Shown here in pieces: positions 7,674 through 16,469 of a stretch of 64,000 bases of DNA; the stretch's first letter is position 1, and each line of letters starts with the position of its first letter. This DNA comes from an uncultured Lachnospiraceae bacterium. Lineage in GTDB: Bacteria; Bacillota; Clostridia; Lachnospirales; Lachnospiraceae. The position numbers were made by a program, and so were the translations under genes. Location: positions 173,008-237,007 of the forward strand of contig CAJUDS010000001.1 in the NCBI GenBank assembly GCA_910585345.1, written 5' to 3'. The notes below the pieces were generated by a model. That model had not been told where the DNA came from, did not search any database, and saw only the letters and a list, made by a program, of their open reading frames with translations.

Positions 7674-8855
7674 TTAATGGTGGAACAGCCTGATGCCTGT
7701 AAAAGCCATTGTCATACCATAGCGGTTACAACATGCGATGACGTTATCGTCACGGACGGAACCGCCCGGCTGGGCAATATACTTTACGCCGCTTTTACGG
7801 GCCCGCTCAATATTATCGCCAAATGGAAAGAAAGCGTCTGATGCAAGCGCAACATGATCCATTTGGTCTAACCAGGCGCGTTTTTCCCCGGCGGTAAATA
7901 ACGCTGGCTTTGATTTAAATAGGCGCTGCCATGCTCCTTCTGCGAGCACATCCATAGATTCTTCTCCAATGTAATTGTCGATGGCGTTATCCCTGTCTGC
8001 GCGTTTGATACCGTCTGCAAAGGGAAGATTCAGTACTTTCGGGCATTGACGCAGCATCCAGTTATCCGCCTTTTGGCCTGCAAGCCTGGTACAGTGCACT
8101 CTTGACTGCTGTCCGGCGCCAATGCCGATGGCCTGTCCGCCTTTTGCATAACATACGGAATTGGACTGGGTATATTTCAGGGTAATCAGCGCAATGAGAA
8201 GATCCATCTGCGCCTGCTTTGGCATCTCCCTTTGCTCCGTTACGATATTGGACAGACAGCTTTTATCAATTTTCAGTTCATTTCTGCCCTGTTGAAAGGT
8301 AATGCCAAACACATCCTTGGTTTCGACCGGCATAGGGGTATAAGCAGGATCGATTTCTATGATATTATACCCGCCATTTTTCTTTTGCTTTAACAGCTCC
8401 AGCGCCTCCGGTTCATAGCCCGGGGCTATGACGCCATCAGAAACCTCCCGTTTGATAATTCGGGCCGTGGAGACATCGCATACGTCGGACAGACTGATAA
8501 AATCGCCGAATGACGACATCCTGTCTGCTCCCCGCGCTCTCGCGTAGGCGCTTGCCAGAGGGGATAATTCTCCCAGATCATCTACCCAGTATATCTTTGC
8601 CAAGGTATCTGTCAGAGGAAGTCCCACGGCCGCGCCGGCCGGGGATACGTGTTTAAAAGAGGCTGCGGCAGGAAGCCCGGCAGCTTCTTTTAATTCTTTT
8701 ACCAGCTGCCAGCCGTTAAAGGCATCGAGAAAATTGATGTATCCGGGTTTTCCGGATAAGACTTTGATCGGCAGCGCGGAACCGTCTCTCATAAAAATTT
8801 TGGATGGTTTTTGGTTTGGATTGCATCCATATTTCAGTTCCAGTTCATTCATCAT
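7674..8855 (-). CDS. purH: AICAR transformylase (monofunctional PurH type)
   Basis: A 393-residue protein matching only the formyltransferase part of PurH. It transfers the formyl group of 10-formyltetrahydrofolate to AICAR, the ninth step of IMP synthesis. Visible signatures are the catalytic KHVSPAGAA near residue 68, SVCYAKGGQAIGIGAGQQSR, SDAFFPFGDNIERA and AQPGGSVRDDNVI near the C-terminus. The IMP cyclohydrolase domain that normally precedes it in bifunctional PurH (about 510 residues) is absent. That activity is supplied by the gene just upstream, a PurO-type enzyme. A 44-base gap separates the two genes and a terminator follows. Split enzymes of this sort are known in Clostridia. Confidence 0.92.
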   Translation of the reverse strand: MMNELELKYGCNPNQKPSKIFMRDGSALPIKVLSGKPGYINFLDAFNGWQLVKELKEAAGLPAAASFKHVSPAGAAVGLPLTDTLAKIYWVDDLGELSPLASAYARARGADRMSSFGDFISLSDVCDVSTARIIKREVSDGVIAPGYEPEALELLKQKKNGGYNIIEIDPAYTPMPVETKDVFGITFQQGRNELKIDKSCLSNIVTEQREMPKQAQMDLLIALITLKYTQSNSVCYAKGGQAIGIGAGQQSRVHCTRLAGQKADNWMLRQCPKVLNLPFADGIKRADRDNAIDNYIGEESMDVLAEGAWQRLFKSKPALFTAGEKRAWLDQMDHVALASDAFFPFGDNIERARKSGVKYIAQPGGSVRDDNVIACCNRYGMTMAFTGIRLFHH

Positions 8856-8899
8856 TGTTTATTATCCTTTCGTTTCCGGTGCGGTAGCTTCTGAAACAA

Positions 8900-9613
8900 T
8901 TAGTTGTTTTTATTGATAATCTTTGTAATGTATTTTCCGGTTGCAATTTCAATAAACCGGACAAACAGGGAAACTTTATTATCCGCGTTCAGGCTGTTCC
9001 AGACAAGCTCGGTAAACTCATCGATATCTCCTGCGATCTCAACCCGTTTCGGCTCGCCTTCAAAACTGGGAAGCGGATTTCCGTCATGCAGATAAGTATG
9101 GATAAAATGTCCCTCTCCCGCCGCTGGATTTTCGTATGCATAAGTAAACCGGTTACAGGAGTCAGCATTTCCATCACTGCTTTTTATAATAGACATCGCA
9201 TAATTGTATTTTCCGTTTTCCACATGCAGGATGCCTGAAATGCGGGGCGTATAGTTGGGAGCATCCGGCTCAAAAGTACGGCTTCTGAGTGATTGTTCAA
9301 ATGTGAGCTGCCTGTCCATTCCGTCATAGATGGTATCCGTCTGGTCCCCGTTAGTGACAATTGTTTTGTTTCCCAGAACCCTGACCGGTGCATAAATAAT
9401 CAGACTTGGATCAGTCAGCTTAGACGGATCGCAGCATTGTGTGCGGATTCCCTCTCCGTCCTCGACAAAAACGCGGTTTCTGCTGTTTTCACTTCTTCCC
9501 ATAATAAAATATGCGGTTACGGCATATTGGGCGTCCTTTGATTTCCCAATTAGTATTCCTCTTCCCGGATAAGCATTTGTGGATAATTCTTCTGCTATGT
9601 TTTTGATTTTCAT
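8900..9613 (-). CDS. IMP cyclohydrolase, PurO family
   Basis: About 237 residues resembling the archaeal-type PurO fold: NAYPGRGILIGKS at the N-terminus, the AVTAYFIMGRSENSRNRVF block, YNYAMSIIKSSDG and an acidic C-terminal half. It closes FAICAR to IMP, the last step of purine synthesis, and complements the monofunctional transformylase encoded downstream. GGAGAAAACTT before the ATG at 9613 decides the start; the open frame runs 11 codons further up without a better site. The antiporter gene lies about 40 bases upstream on the same strand. The assignment rests on recognised motifs and on the neighbour; an experimental homologue cannot be checked here. Confidence 0.85.
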   Translation of the reverse strand: MKIKNIAEELSTNAYPGRGILIGKSKDAQYAVTAYFIMGRSENSRNRVFVEDGEGIRTQCCDPSKLTDPSLIIYAPVRVLGNKTIVTNGDQTDTIYDGMDRQLTFEQSLRSRTFEPDAPNYTPRISGILHVENGKYNYAMSIIKSSDGNADSCNRFTYAYENPAAGEGHFIHTYLHDGNPLPSFEGEPKRVEIAGDIDEFTELVWNSLNADNKVSLFVRFIEIATGKYITKIINKNN

Positions 9614-9654
9614 AAGTTTTCTCCTGTCTTCTCTCCTGCCTGCCAACCGCAGAT

Positions 9655-11211
9655 CTATTTCTGTATGTTAGAATAGTCAATATCGGTACTCCATTTCCTG
9701 GAAATAATAAATAATACAAGCGAAAGCAAAACCAATGTAATGCCCACTGCTGCAATGCCATTATTGATTATTCCCATAAATACATAGCCTATGGCACAAC
9801 AGCCTGCCGCAACGCCGGCGTATACCACCTGCGTGGAAACGTGGTCAATATGGTTGCAGGAAGCGCCTGTGGAGGATAAAATTGTCGTATCGGAGATCGG
9901 TGAAATATGATCCCCAAACACAGCGCCTGCCAGAATGGAACCAAGAACCGGCATAATCAAATGCGCAGTAGAGGCCGGAGAACAGATTGCTGCCCCGATC
10001 GGAATGAGCAGAGCCATTGTTCCCCAGGAAGTGCCTGTAGCAAAACCGAGGAAAGACGCCACAAGGAATGTGATTGCCGGAAGAATGAATACGGGGAACG
10101 TACTGTTATTCACAAGATTGCCGACGAATCCTCCCGTATTTAAATAATCCACACTGCAAATCCCTCCTATGGACCATGCCAGAATCAGAATCGTAAATGC
10201 AGGAACCATCGATTTGATGCCTTCCGTGATGCCCTCCATAAATGTCTGGAAAGAGATCACTTTACGGGGCACAAACAGGAAAAATGCAACGACCAGCGCT
10301 ACAAAACTTCCGAGCACCAGAGACAGGGAAGAATCACAGTTACCAAAAGATTCTGTGAAACTGCTTCCGCCGCCGAAAGCGCCGCCCGTATAAGCCATTG
10401 CAATTACCGTAGCTACAATCAATACCAGAATCGGAATAATCAGGTCATATACCTTTCCGTTGGATGATACGGAGGAATTTTGTACTTCATCCGACTTAAT
10501 ATTACCATTGCCGGAGAACAAATCTCCGTTTTCAATCGCATTTTTTTCAAACTTTCCCATTGGGCCAAAATTCAGGTTGGTCACACAGATAATAATAATC
10601 ATTACAATCGTAGTAATAGCATATAAATTATAAGGAATCAGCCTGACAAAAGTGGACATGCCGTTGCCTACGCCGGCTTCTTCTATGTATGTCGCAACCG
10701 AAGCCCCCCAGCTTGAAACAGGGGCAATAATGCATACCGGAGCTGCGGTGGCGTCAAGCAGATATGCAAGTTTTGCTCTGGAAATACGATGCTTGTCCGT
10801 AACAGGACGCATAACCGTACCAACGGAAAGGCAGTTGAAATAATCGTCAATAAAAATCAGGCAGCCAAGAGCGCAGGTGGCAAGGGATGCTCCCTTTCTT
10901 GTACCAATCTTCTGAACCGCCCAGTTTCCGTAAGCAGCCGAACCGCCCGCTCTCGTTATCACTACGACGAGGGCGCCCAAAAGCCCCAAAAAAATCAGGA
11001 TATTCACATTTCCACTCATACGGTCTCCCATGACGGTGAAGGTATTCATTACCATACCGACAGGGTTTCCATGACTGTAAATTAACGCTCCTGTTAAAAT
11101 TCCAATAATCAGAGAGGATATAACCTCTTTCGTGATGAGTGCCAGAATGATGGCGACAAGCGGCGGTACAATCGACAGCCAGCCATAATTCATCTGCGAT
11201 AATGCTTCCAT
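9655..11211 (-). CDS. NhaC-family Na+/H+ antiporter
   Basis: A 518-residue polytopic protein with about a dozen hydrophobic segments. Conserved blocks include CLIFIDDYFNCLSVGTVMRPVTD with the paired aspartates, SWGASVATYI and GDHISPISDTTILSSTGA, all typical of the NhaC/YfeH antiporter family. It would exchange sodium for protons, or possibly malate/lactate or another organic substrate, across the membrane. GAGGAGG precedes the ATG. It heads a transcript with the two last purine-synthesis genes, an odd partnership that hints at a purine- or folate-linked substrate; this is only an inference. Confidence 0.88.
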   Translation of the reverse strand: MEALSQMNYGWLSIVPPLVAIILALITKEVISSLIIGILTGALIYSHGNPVGMVMNTFTVMGDRMSGNVNILIFLGLLGALVVVITRAGGSAAYGNWAVQKIGTRKGASLATCALGCLIFIDDYFNCLSVGTVMRPVTDKHRISRAKLAYLLDATAAPVCIIAPVSSWGASVATYIEEAGVGNGMSTFVRLIPYNLYAITTIVMIIIICVTNLNFGPMGKFEKNAIENGDLFSGNGNIKSDEVQNSSVSSNGKVYDLIIPILVLIVATVIAMAYTGGAFGGGSSFTESFGNCDSSLSLVLGSFVALVVAFFLFVPRKVISFQTFMEGITEGIKSMVPAFTILILAWSIGGICSVDYLNTGGFVGNLVNNSTFPVFILPAITFLVASFLGFATGTSWGTMALLIPIGAAICSPASTAHLIMPVLGSILAGAVFGDHISPISDTTILSSTGASCNHIDHVSTQVVYAGVAAGCCAIGYVFMGIINNGIAAVGITLVLLSLVLFIISRKWSTDIDYSNIQK

Positions 11212-11252
11212 AAATTTTTCCTCCTCATTGTGTCCTGCACGTTATCTTAAAC

Positions 11253-11281
11253 ATTATAATAAAACAGGAAGAGGTTTTCAA
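11253..11281 (-). promoter_or_regulatory. Promoter of the antiporter-purO-purH operon
   Basis: TTGAAA (11281-11276) and TATAAT (11258-11253) on the minus strand are 17 bases apart. The -35 box is part of the loop and stem of the terminator that ends the kinase transcript, so the promoter is nested in the terminator. Confidence 0.65.
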
Positions 11282-11300
11282 CCTCTTCCTGTTGTTTTTT
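11263..11300. terminator. Bidirectional terminator-like hairpin
   Basis: A perfect 14-bp stem (11263-11276 with 11280-11293) has a 3-base loop. On the plus strand GTTTTTT follows; on the minus strand TTTTATTAT follows. It ends the cytidylate-kinase-like gene. Confidence 0.85.
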
Positions 11301-11335
11301 GCTGAAATATCCCGGATAAATGCCGATATCTGAAT

Positions 11336-11962
11336 TCATTCTGCTCTGTTCTCGAAATCCTGTATATATTGGGAAACCAGCCGAACCGTACCGTCAATGC
11401 CTAGGACACTGCTGTTGATACACAGATCATAACTGTCGGCGCGCCCCCACTTTTTAGAAGAATAGTAGTTATAATAGCTTTGGCGCTGTTTGTCTTTCTT
11501 CACAATCATATCTTTAGCCTTGGCATCGTTCAAATTATATTTCTCACGGATCCTTTTGACGCGTGCGCTCTCATCTGCATAAATAAACAGATGTAGACAG
11601 TTGGAAAAATCACTGAGCGCGTAGTCCGCACATCTGCCGACAATGACACAGGGGCCTTCCTTTGCAATTTTTTTAATTGTGTCAAACTGTGCAAGAAAAA
11701 CCTTCTGGCTGATTGGCATATCAACAAAAGAGGAAGCGTTGTATCCAAATGAGTAAGTATCCATCACCAGATTATATAAAAAGGAATTGGTAGGCCGTTC
11801 ATCATGGTTTGCGAGCATCTCTTCGCAATAACCGCTTTCTTTTGCCGCTCTTGTCAATAATTCTTTATCATAACATTTGATACCGAAGTGCGAGGCAACT
11901 TTTTCTCCGATTTCACGTCCTCCGGATCCAAACTGACGTCCGATCGTAATCACAGTATTCAT
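11336..11962 (-). CDS. Cytidylate kinase-like protein
   Basis: About 208 residues. The N-terminal P-loop is GRQFGSGGREIGEKVA. GPCVIVGRCADYALSD and a basic LID-like stretch (RVKRIREKYN, KDKQRQSYYNYYSSKKWG) follow, as in the AAA/cytidylate-kinase-like family common in Clostridia. True Cmk is longer and phosphorylates CMP; members of this shorter group have no firmly assigned substrate. The start is taken at MNTVITIGRQ with AGGTGG 11 bases upstream, rather than at a GTG five codons earlier. It is a single-gene unit closed by the bidirectional hairpin. A nucleoside or nucleotide kinase role is likely but the substrate is unknown. Confidence 0.85.
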   Translation of the reverse strand: MNTVITIGRQFGSGGREIGEKVASHFGIKCYDKELLTRAAKESGYCEEMLANHDERPTNSFLYNLVMDTYSFGYNASSFVDMPISQKVFLAQFDTIKKIAKEGPCVIVGRCADYALSDFSNCLHLFIYADESARVKRIREKYNLNDAKAKDMIVKKDKQRQSYYNYYSSKKWGRADSYDLCINSSVLGIDGTVRLVSQYIQDFENRAE

Positions 11963-12041
11963 ACTATCATGCACCACCTTTCCCTTTCAGTATATAGCAA
12001 TTGGGTAAATTTTTCAATATTACGGCATGATTTGAAAAGAA

Positions 12042-13916
12042 CTATTCAACGATCTTCAACAGTTTTCCGGTAATATCAGCCATATTGGTAGATACTTGTT
12101 TGCTGTTATGGGAAATTTCCACATTGCGGTCAACCACATCGGAGATTCGACTGATCTGTGTCACTGCATTTGACACAATTCCTACATTTTCTTTTACCAT
12201 TCTGGTAATCTTCTGCACATCGCCGCCTGCTTTTTCAATGTTTTCTACGACGATACCAAACGCATCCGCCGTCTGGTCCGTAATTTCCTTTCCGTTTTCC
12301 ACAGCGTTAATGGAATTGGTAATCAATTCATTGGTTTCCCTGGCCGCCTGTGCGCTTCTGGCCGCAAGCTCTCCGATCTGTGTCGCCACAACGGCGAATC
12401 CGCGTCCCATCTCTCCGGCCCTTGCCGCCTCAATAGAAGCATTCAGGGAAAGCATATTGGTCTGTTGGGCAATAGAGTTAATTTCATCAATAATCTTTTC
12501 TATTTTAATTGACATATCGCTGATTTTCTGCATGGAATCTTTCAGCAGTTCCATGCGTGACTGTGTCTGCCGGATCTCTTCCGTTGTCTCTCCCATTTCG
12601 GATGCCGCATGGACGGAAGCGTCTCTGCTGTCGTTCAGTTTTTCTGTCAACTGCTCCATGATCTGCTTCAGATCTGTCACAACCTTTTCCTGCTCTCCGG
12701 TACCGCGGTAAATATCATCAGCGCCCGACAGCGTCTCTCCGGATACCCGGTTCAGATCCGAGCAGGCGTCTTTGATATTGCGGATCATAATCCGGTTAAT
12801 TTCCACATCTTTTTTCTGCTGATCCATCAGATCATCATTTTCTTCCATTTTCTGGCAGATATTTTCCACCATTTTATTAATACTGTCGGAAAGCTGCACA
12901 AATTCCGGATTTCCCTGCACATTTACATGGACTTCAAAATCGCCTCCCGCAATTTTTTTCATAGAAGCCGTGATCTCGTTAATGCCGCGGACAATTTTAT
13001 GGTCCACCATATGACTGATCATAAACAACAATATCCCGAAAATGACTGCCATGCTGAAAAATACGGCAAATGTCTGACTGTTGCGTTGTGCATAATACTC
13101 TGTCTGCGGCAGGAACGTGCCGATAATCCGGCCATCATACTCTTCCGCTACATAATAGCCCTTTTTCCCGTCAACCACTGCTTTGCCTTTACCGGTAAGC
13201 TCCGCCGGGAAACCGGCATCTGCGGCAGGCTTTCCGACCAGCGAGGCATTCTGGTGTGCCAAAATCAGCCCGCTTTCCTTGTCAATTGCGTAAATATAAC
13301 CTTTATCTCCAAAATCTATTTCATTTAAGACCACATTGATTTCCGTACCGGCAAGCATATCCTCCAGTACTTCAGGACGCACACCTACCTGTACAAGACC
13401 CGGCGCGTCTTTTCTGGCAACGCCTATGTACTGCATAACGATACCTTCCGCCACGTTTACCTGCGGTTCCTGTGCAATTTCGATCGAAGGATCGTCTACG
13501 ATTACCATAAATGCATTGGACTGCTCCCCGCTTTTCATATCAAAGCCGACATAGGCGTCAATGGTACTTTCCGTAATAATGCCGTTTTCATCAATGACAT
13601 GAAGCTCGTTTACCATCAGCCTGTCCTTGACTGCATTTAATTTATCGACATCTTTGATAATAGAAGGATCCGCCGCAATCATATCCGCGAAAGCCCTCGT
13701 TTTGGCAAGATTGTCCTCGCTGAGATTGTCTGTCAGTTTTGCAATGCTTTCTTCATTTCCCGCCAGTTTTGTTTTGACATCACCCAGTTTTACAATGCTG
13801 GAAGCGGTATTCGTTTTTTGGCTGATGATTGTCTGAAAGGTAAAGTTGGCAATAATCGCAATCAAAAAAGCAGCCAGCATATAAATAGAAAGACGCCTGG
13901 TAAAAATTTTTTTCAT
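12042..13916 (-). CDS. Methyl-accepting chemotaxis protein with extracellular Cache-type sensor
   Basis: A 624-residue receptor. Transmembrane helix 1 is near 10-30 and an extracellular sensor covers about 33-283. Within it GYIYAIDKESGLILAHQNASLVG is typical of Cache domains. Transmembrane helix 2 is near 285-306, a HAMP linker follows, and the C-terminal half is the coiled-coil signalling domain with the hairpin tip INSIAQQTNMLSLNASIEAA. Ligands of Cache receptors are usually small metabolites; none can be named. GAGGTGA precedes the ATG. It is a single gene with its own promoter and a stable hairpin in the leader. No che or flagellar genes are in the window. Confidence 0.93.
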   Translation of the reverse strand: MKKIFTRRLSIYMLAAFLIAIIANFTFQTIISQKTNTASSIVKLGDVKTKLAGNEESIAKLTDNLSEDNLAKTRAFADMIAADPSIIKDVDKLNAVKDRLMVNELHVIDENGIITESTIDAYVGFDMKSGEQSNAFMVIVDDPSIEIAQEPQVNVAEGIVMQYIGVARKDAPGLVQVGVRPEVLEDMLAGTEINVVLNEIDFGDKGYIYAIDKESGLILAHQNASLVGKPAADAGFPAELTGKGKAVVDGKKGYYVAEEYDGRIIGTFLPQTEYYAQRNSQTFAVFFSMAVIFGILLFMISHMVDHKIVRGINEITASMKKIAGGDFEVHVNVQGNPEFVQLSDSINKMVENICQKMEENDDLMDQQKKDVEINRIMIRNIKDACSDLNRVSGETLSGADDIYRGTGEQEKVVTDLKQIMEQLTEKLNDSRDASVHAASEMGETTEEIRQTQSRMELLKDSMQKISDMSIKIEKIIDEINSIAQQTNMLSLNASIEAARAGEMGRGFAVVATQIGELAARSAQAARETNELITNSINAVENGKEITDQTADAFGIVVENIEKAGGDVQKITRMVKENVGIVSNAVTQISRISDVVDRNVEISHNSKQVSTNMADITGKLLKIVE

Positions 13917-13932
13917 GATCCGTCACCTCGTA

Positions 13933-13967
13933 GGATAAGACTATGGCCCAAAGGCCGTGTCCTTACC
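13933..13967 (-). other. Leader hairpin just upstream of the chemoreceptor ribosome site
   Basis: On the minus strand a long stem with small bulges pairs GGTAAGGACACGGCC with GGGCCATAGTCTTATCC around a 3-base loop. It ends about 16 bases before the start codon, close to the ribosome site. It could limit translation or protect the RNA. It does not match a c-di-GMP riboswitch core. Confidence 0.5.
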
Positions 13968-14016
13968 ATTTTCTGTTGTGTTTGATTAGGTCATTGGTGC
14001 AAGTTACTTTAGTACT

Positions 14017-14045
14017 ATGTTACCATATCGTCAGCATTCTATCAA
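14017..14045 (-). promoter_or_regulatory. Promoter of the chemoreceptor gene
   Basis: TTGATA (14045-14040) and TAACAT (14022-14017) on the minus strand are 17 bases apart, about 100 bases before the start codon. A sigma-D type site was sought and not found. Confidence 0.5.
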
Positions 14046-14061
14046 TCATAAAATAAAAACT

Positions 14062-14096
14062 AAAACTCCGCAGACGCTATGGATCTGCGGAGTTTT
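14062..14096. terminator. Terminator after cstA
   Basis: A 13-bp stem (AAAACTCCGCAGA with its complement) is flanked by T-rich tracts on both strands. On the minus strand it lies 50 bases after the cstA stop. Confidence 0.85.
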
Positions 14097-14145
14097 AGAG
14101 AACCCCTGTCAGGCGTTATGTTTGATAACGATTCTATTTTCCTGC

Positions 14146-15864
14146 TCAGGCATGTTTCTTTTTACTGCCAAACAATGTATGGATACCTTCCATTACAAGA
14201 AGAACCGCCAGAATGATCAGCAGCACTGCCAGAATTGTCTGGGCGTACGGCCCCCAGTCGGCGCCGCCTGCAGAAATGATCCCCAACTGATTCTTTACGG
14301 TAATGGCCAGAGAACAGATCGTAACAACCATCATAAATGCCATGGGGAACAGGAACATTTTATTATTTCTTCCGATATTACCCAGCCATGCTGCCACTGC
14401 CAGAAGTCCAAGCCCGGCCAGAAGCTGGTTTGCAGAACCAAAGAGTCCCCATATTTTGGAGTATCCTGTCATTCCAAGCAGGATACCGATCACAACGGTA
14501 ACCGCAGTGGCAAAGTAAGGATTTACAAGCAGCTTCTTATAGCCGTCGGTTACATCTTTCGCCGTCTGCCCAGGCTCCAGCCAGAATTCCTGGAACATAA
14601 AACGGGCGAGACGTGTCGCCGTATCCAGAGAAGTCAGACAAAACGCCGAGTATGTAAGAATCAGCAGTGTATAGAGAATATTTTCCAGGCCTGCCAGTCC
14701 GGGAATAGCAGCCACCATGGCTGCGATGCCGCCTGCAAAAATATCGGTAGCGCCTGCAGTATGTCCTGTTTCTCTTGCATAAGCAATCGCGCACAGTGTC
14801 AGAATGGCCAGAACGCATTCCAACAGCATACCGCCATAGGCAATCGGTTTGGCATCCGTTTCTTTGTCAAGCTGTTTGGATGTCGTGCCGGATGAAACCA
14901 GGGAATGGAATCCGGAAATTGCACCGCAGGCAACTGTTGTAAAAAGAATCGGGAACAGATATTGTATGCCATTTCCGTTATCTACCGCAAAGCCTGCAAA
15001 CGCCGGGAACAGCTCCGGATTGATATTCGGATGCGCGCCTACGACACCGACAAATGCTACAAAGAGCATTGCATAAAGCAGAAAAGAACTTAAATAATCA
15101 CGAGGCTGCAGTAAAATCCATACAGGCGCCACCGATGCGATGGCAATATAAATTCCTACAATAATCATCCATGTATTCGTGGACAGATAAATCGGATGAA
15201 AATTCATGCCAATCGCCATAATCGCAATAATTGCCACAATTCCCAGTATCGTGGAAACTGTCATGGATGTATTGCGGCGGTATACACAGAAGCCAAATAC
15301 GATGGCAATCAGGATAAACAGCAGCGATACCATGGCAACGCTTGCATTGGAAGCGCTTGCAGCCATATCAAGAGCGCCTGCATCCGTATATTTTGCACCG
15401 AATGTAGATGCCACGATAGAAGCAAATGCCGCCACCACGAGGAGCAGTGTCAGGTACGCAAAAATCAGAAACAGCCGTTTGGCCCGCCTACTCATATTGG
15501 CGGAAATGACTTCGCCGATCGATTGGCCATTGTGGCGGATGGATGCAAACAATGCGCCAAAATCATGTACGCCGCCGAAGAAAATGCCACCAACCAATAC
15601 CCAGAGGGTAACAGGCAGCCAGCCGAACATAGCCGCGCCGATCGGACCGGTAATCGGACCTGCACCGGCGATGGAAGAAAAATGATGTCCCATCAGAACA
15701 GGCGCTTTTGCAGGAACATAGTCAACACCATCTTCCATTGTATGGGCAGGCGTTGCCCCACTGTTCTCACCTACGCCCCATTGCCTGCAGAGCCATCTGC
15801 CATAGAACAAATAACCGCCTGCAAGAATTGCCACGGAGATGAGGACCAGTACTAATGTGTTCAT
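14146..15864 (-). CDS. cstA: Carbon starvation CstA-family transporter
   Basis: A 572-residue protein with about 15 hydrophobic segments. CstA hallmarks include the early GHHFSSIAGAGPITGP, GGVHDFGALFASIRHNG, a region with HPNINPELFPAF, and FHSLVSSGTTSKQLDKE. The family (CstA/BtsT) imports pyruvate or peptides by proton symport. The start is MNTLVLVL with AAAAGGAGA upstream; the open frame extends far upstream but overlaps another gene. Its ATG overlaps the TGA of the preceding small gene (ATGA), so the two are translated together. A terminator follows. The exact substrate, pyruvate or peptide, cannot be told from sequence. Confidence 0.93.
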   Translation of the reverse strand: MNTLVLVLISVAILAGGYLFYGRWLCRQWGVGENSGATPAHTMEDGVDYVPAKAPVLMGHHFSSIAGAGPITGPIGAAMFGWLPVTLWVLVGGIFFGGVHDFGALFASIRHNGQSIGEVISANMSRRAKRLFLIFAYLTLLLVVAAFASIVASTFGAKYTDAGALDMAASASNASVAMVSLLFILIAIVFGFCVYRRNTSMTVSTILGIVAIIAIMAIGMNFHPIYLSTNTWMIIVGIYIAIASVAPVWILLQPRDYLSSFLLYAMLFVAFVGVVGAHPNINPELFPAFAGFAVDNGNGIQYLFPILFTTVACGAISGFHSLVSSGTTSKQLDKETDAKPIAYGGMLLECVLAILTLCAIAYARETGHTAGATDIFAGGIAAMVAAIPGLAGLENILYTLLILTYSAFCLTSLDTATRLARFMFQEFWLEPGQTAKDVTDGYKKLLVNPYFATAVTVVIGILLGMTGYSKIWGLFGSANQLLAGLGLLAVAAWLGNIGRNNKMFLFPMAFMMVVTICSLAITVKNQLGIISAGGADWGPYAQTILAVLLIILAVLLVMEGIHTLFGSKKKHA

Positions 15865-16394
15865 AAAAATCGTCTCCTTTTCTTTTTCTTTTGAAATAGT
15901 ACATTTTTCATAACTTTCTCCACACACTTCCCGCTCCGGTTTGCAGTAATCCGGCCGCTGCCCGTTTCCAGCACCGCCGCATGGAAGTCCATCCAACCAT
16001 GTAGAGAAAAATGAAAGCTTTTGTAAATACGGCATTTTTGCAATGCCTCTCTGGCATCGTCCTCACTGGTGTCACAGACAAATACCGCCGTAATATAAGT
16101 ATACATATGCCCGGGGCCGATATGGGCCCGTTTCATCCCATCCTCGTGGGCAAAGTCGCGGCATTTTTCAAAAGTTTCCAGCGTGAGACGCCCTGTGTCA
16201 AATAAATAGATAAATTCTTCACAATCTGCAGACCATAGATTGGCTTTTCTGGAAAATACGTATTTCTCCGCATGTTCAAAAAACTCACAGATGGCTGTGA
16301 GTGGCTTCTGTTCTTCTTTGAACATCGTTATGTTAAAATAAGCACGATAGCTTTCCAATAACCGGCTGATCGCAGTTTCTCTTGTATATTGCAT
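15861..16394 (-). CDS. Conserved hypothetical protein coupled to CstA
   Basis: I do not recognise this family. The start is the ATG at 16394 with GGAAGGGAA upstream, giving about 177 residues. The protein is soluble, without signal peptide or membrane segment, rich in aromatic residues (FNITMF, YIYLF-like stretches, SFHFSLHGWMDF), and ends in a very basic KKKKRRRF tail. The tail could touch nucleic acid or membrane lipid. It is the first gene of the cstA transcript and its stop overlaps the cstA start, so a role in regulating or modifying the transporter is likely. It could equally be a small regulator of unrelated function. Confidence 0.75.
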   Translation of the reverse strand: MQYTRETAISRLLESYRAYFNITMFKEEQKPLTAICEFFEHAEKYVFSRKANLWSADCEEFIYLFDTGRLTLETFEKCRDFAHEDGMKRAHIGPGHMYTYITAVFVCDTSEDDAREALQKCRIYKSFHFSLHGWMDFHAAVLETGSGRITANRSGKCVEKVMKNVLFQKKKKRRRFL

Positions 16395-16433
16395 AGATAT
16401 GACACAGTTCCCTTCCAAAATGACAACGCATTT

Positions 16434-16463
16434 ATTATAGCACCAGTATTATAAAATTTTCAA
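16434..16463 (-). promoter_or_regulatory. Promoter of the cstA unit
   Basis: TTGAAA (16463-16458) and TATAAT (16439-16434) on the minus strand are separated by 18 bases in an AT-rich stretch, about 40 bases before the start of the small gene. Confidence 0.6.
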
Positions 16464-16469
16464 TTATTT

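Noticed and set aside
13917..14000. c-di-GMP riboswitch upstream of the chemoreceptor
   Set aside because: The hairpin lacks the conserved GEMM core and tetraloop-receptor parts.
13990..14045. Sigma-D (flagellar) promoter for the chemoreceptor
   Set aside because: GACGATAT resembles the -10 but no TAAA -35 lies at the right distance; a sigma-A site fits better.
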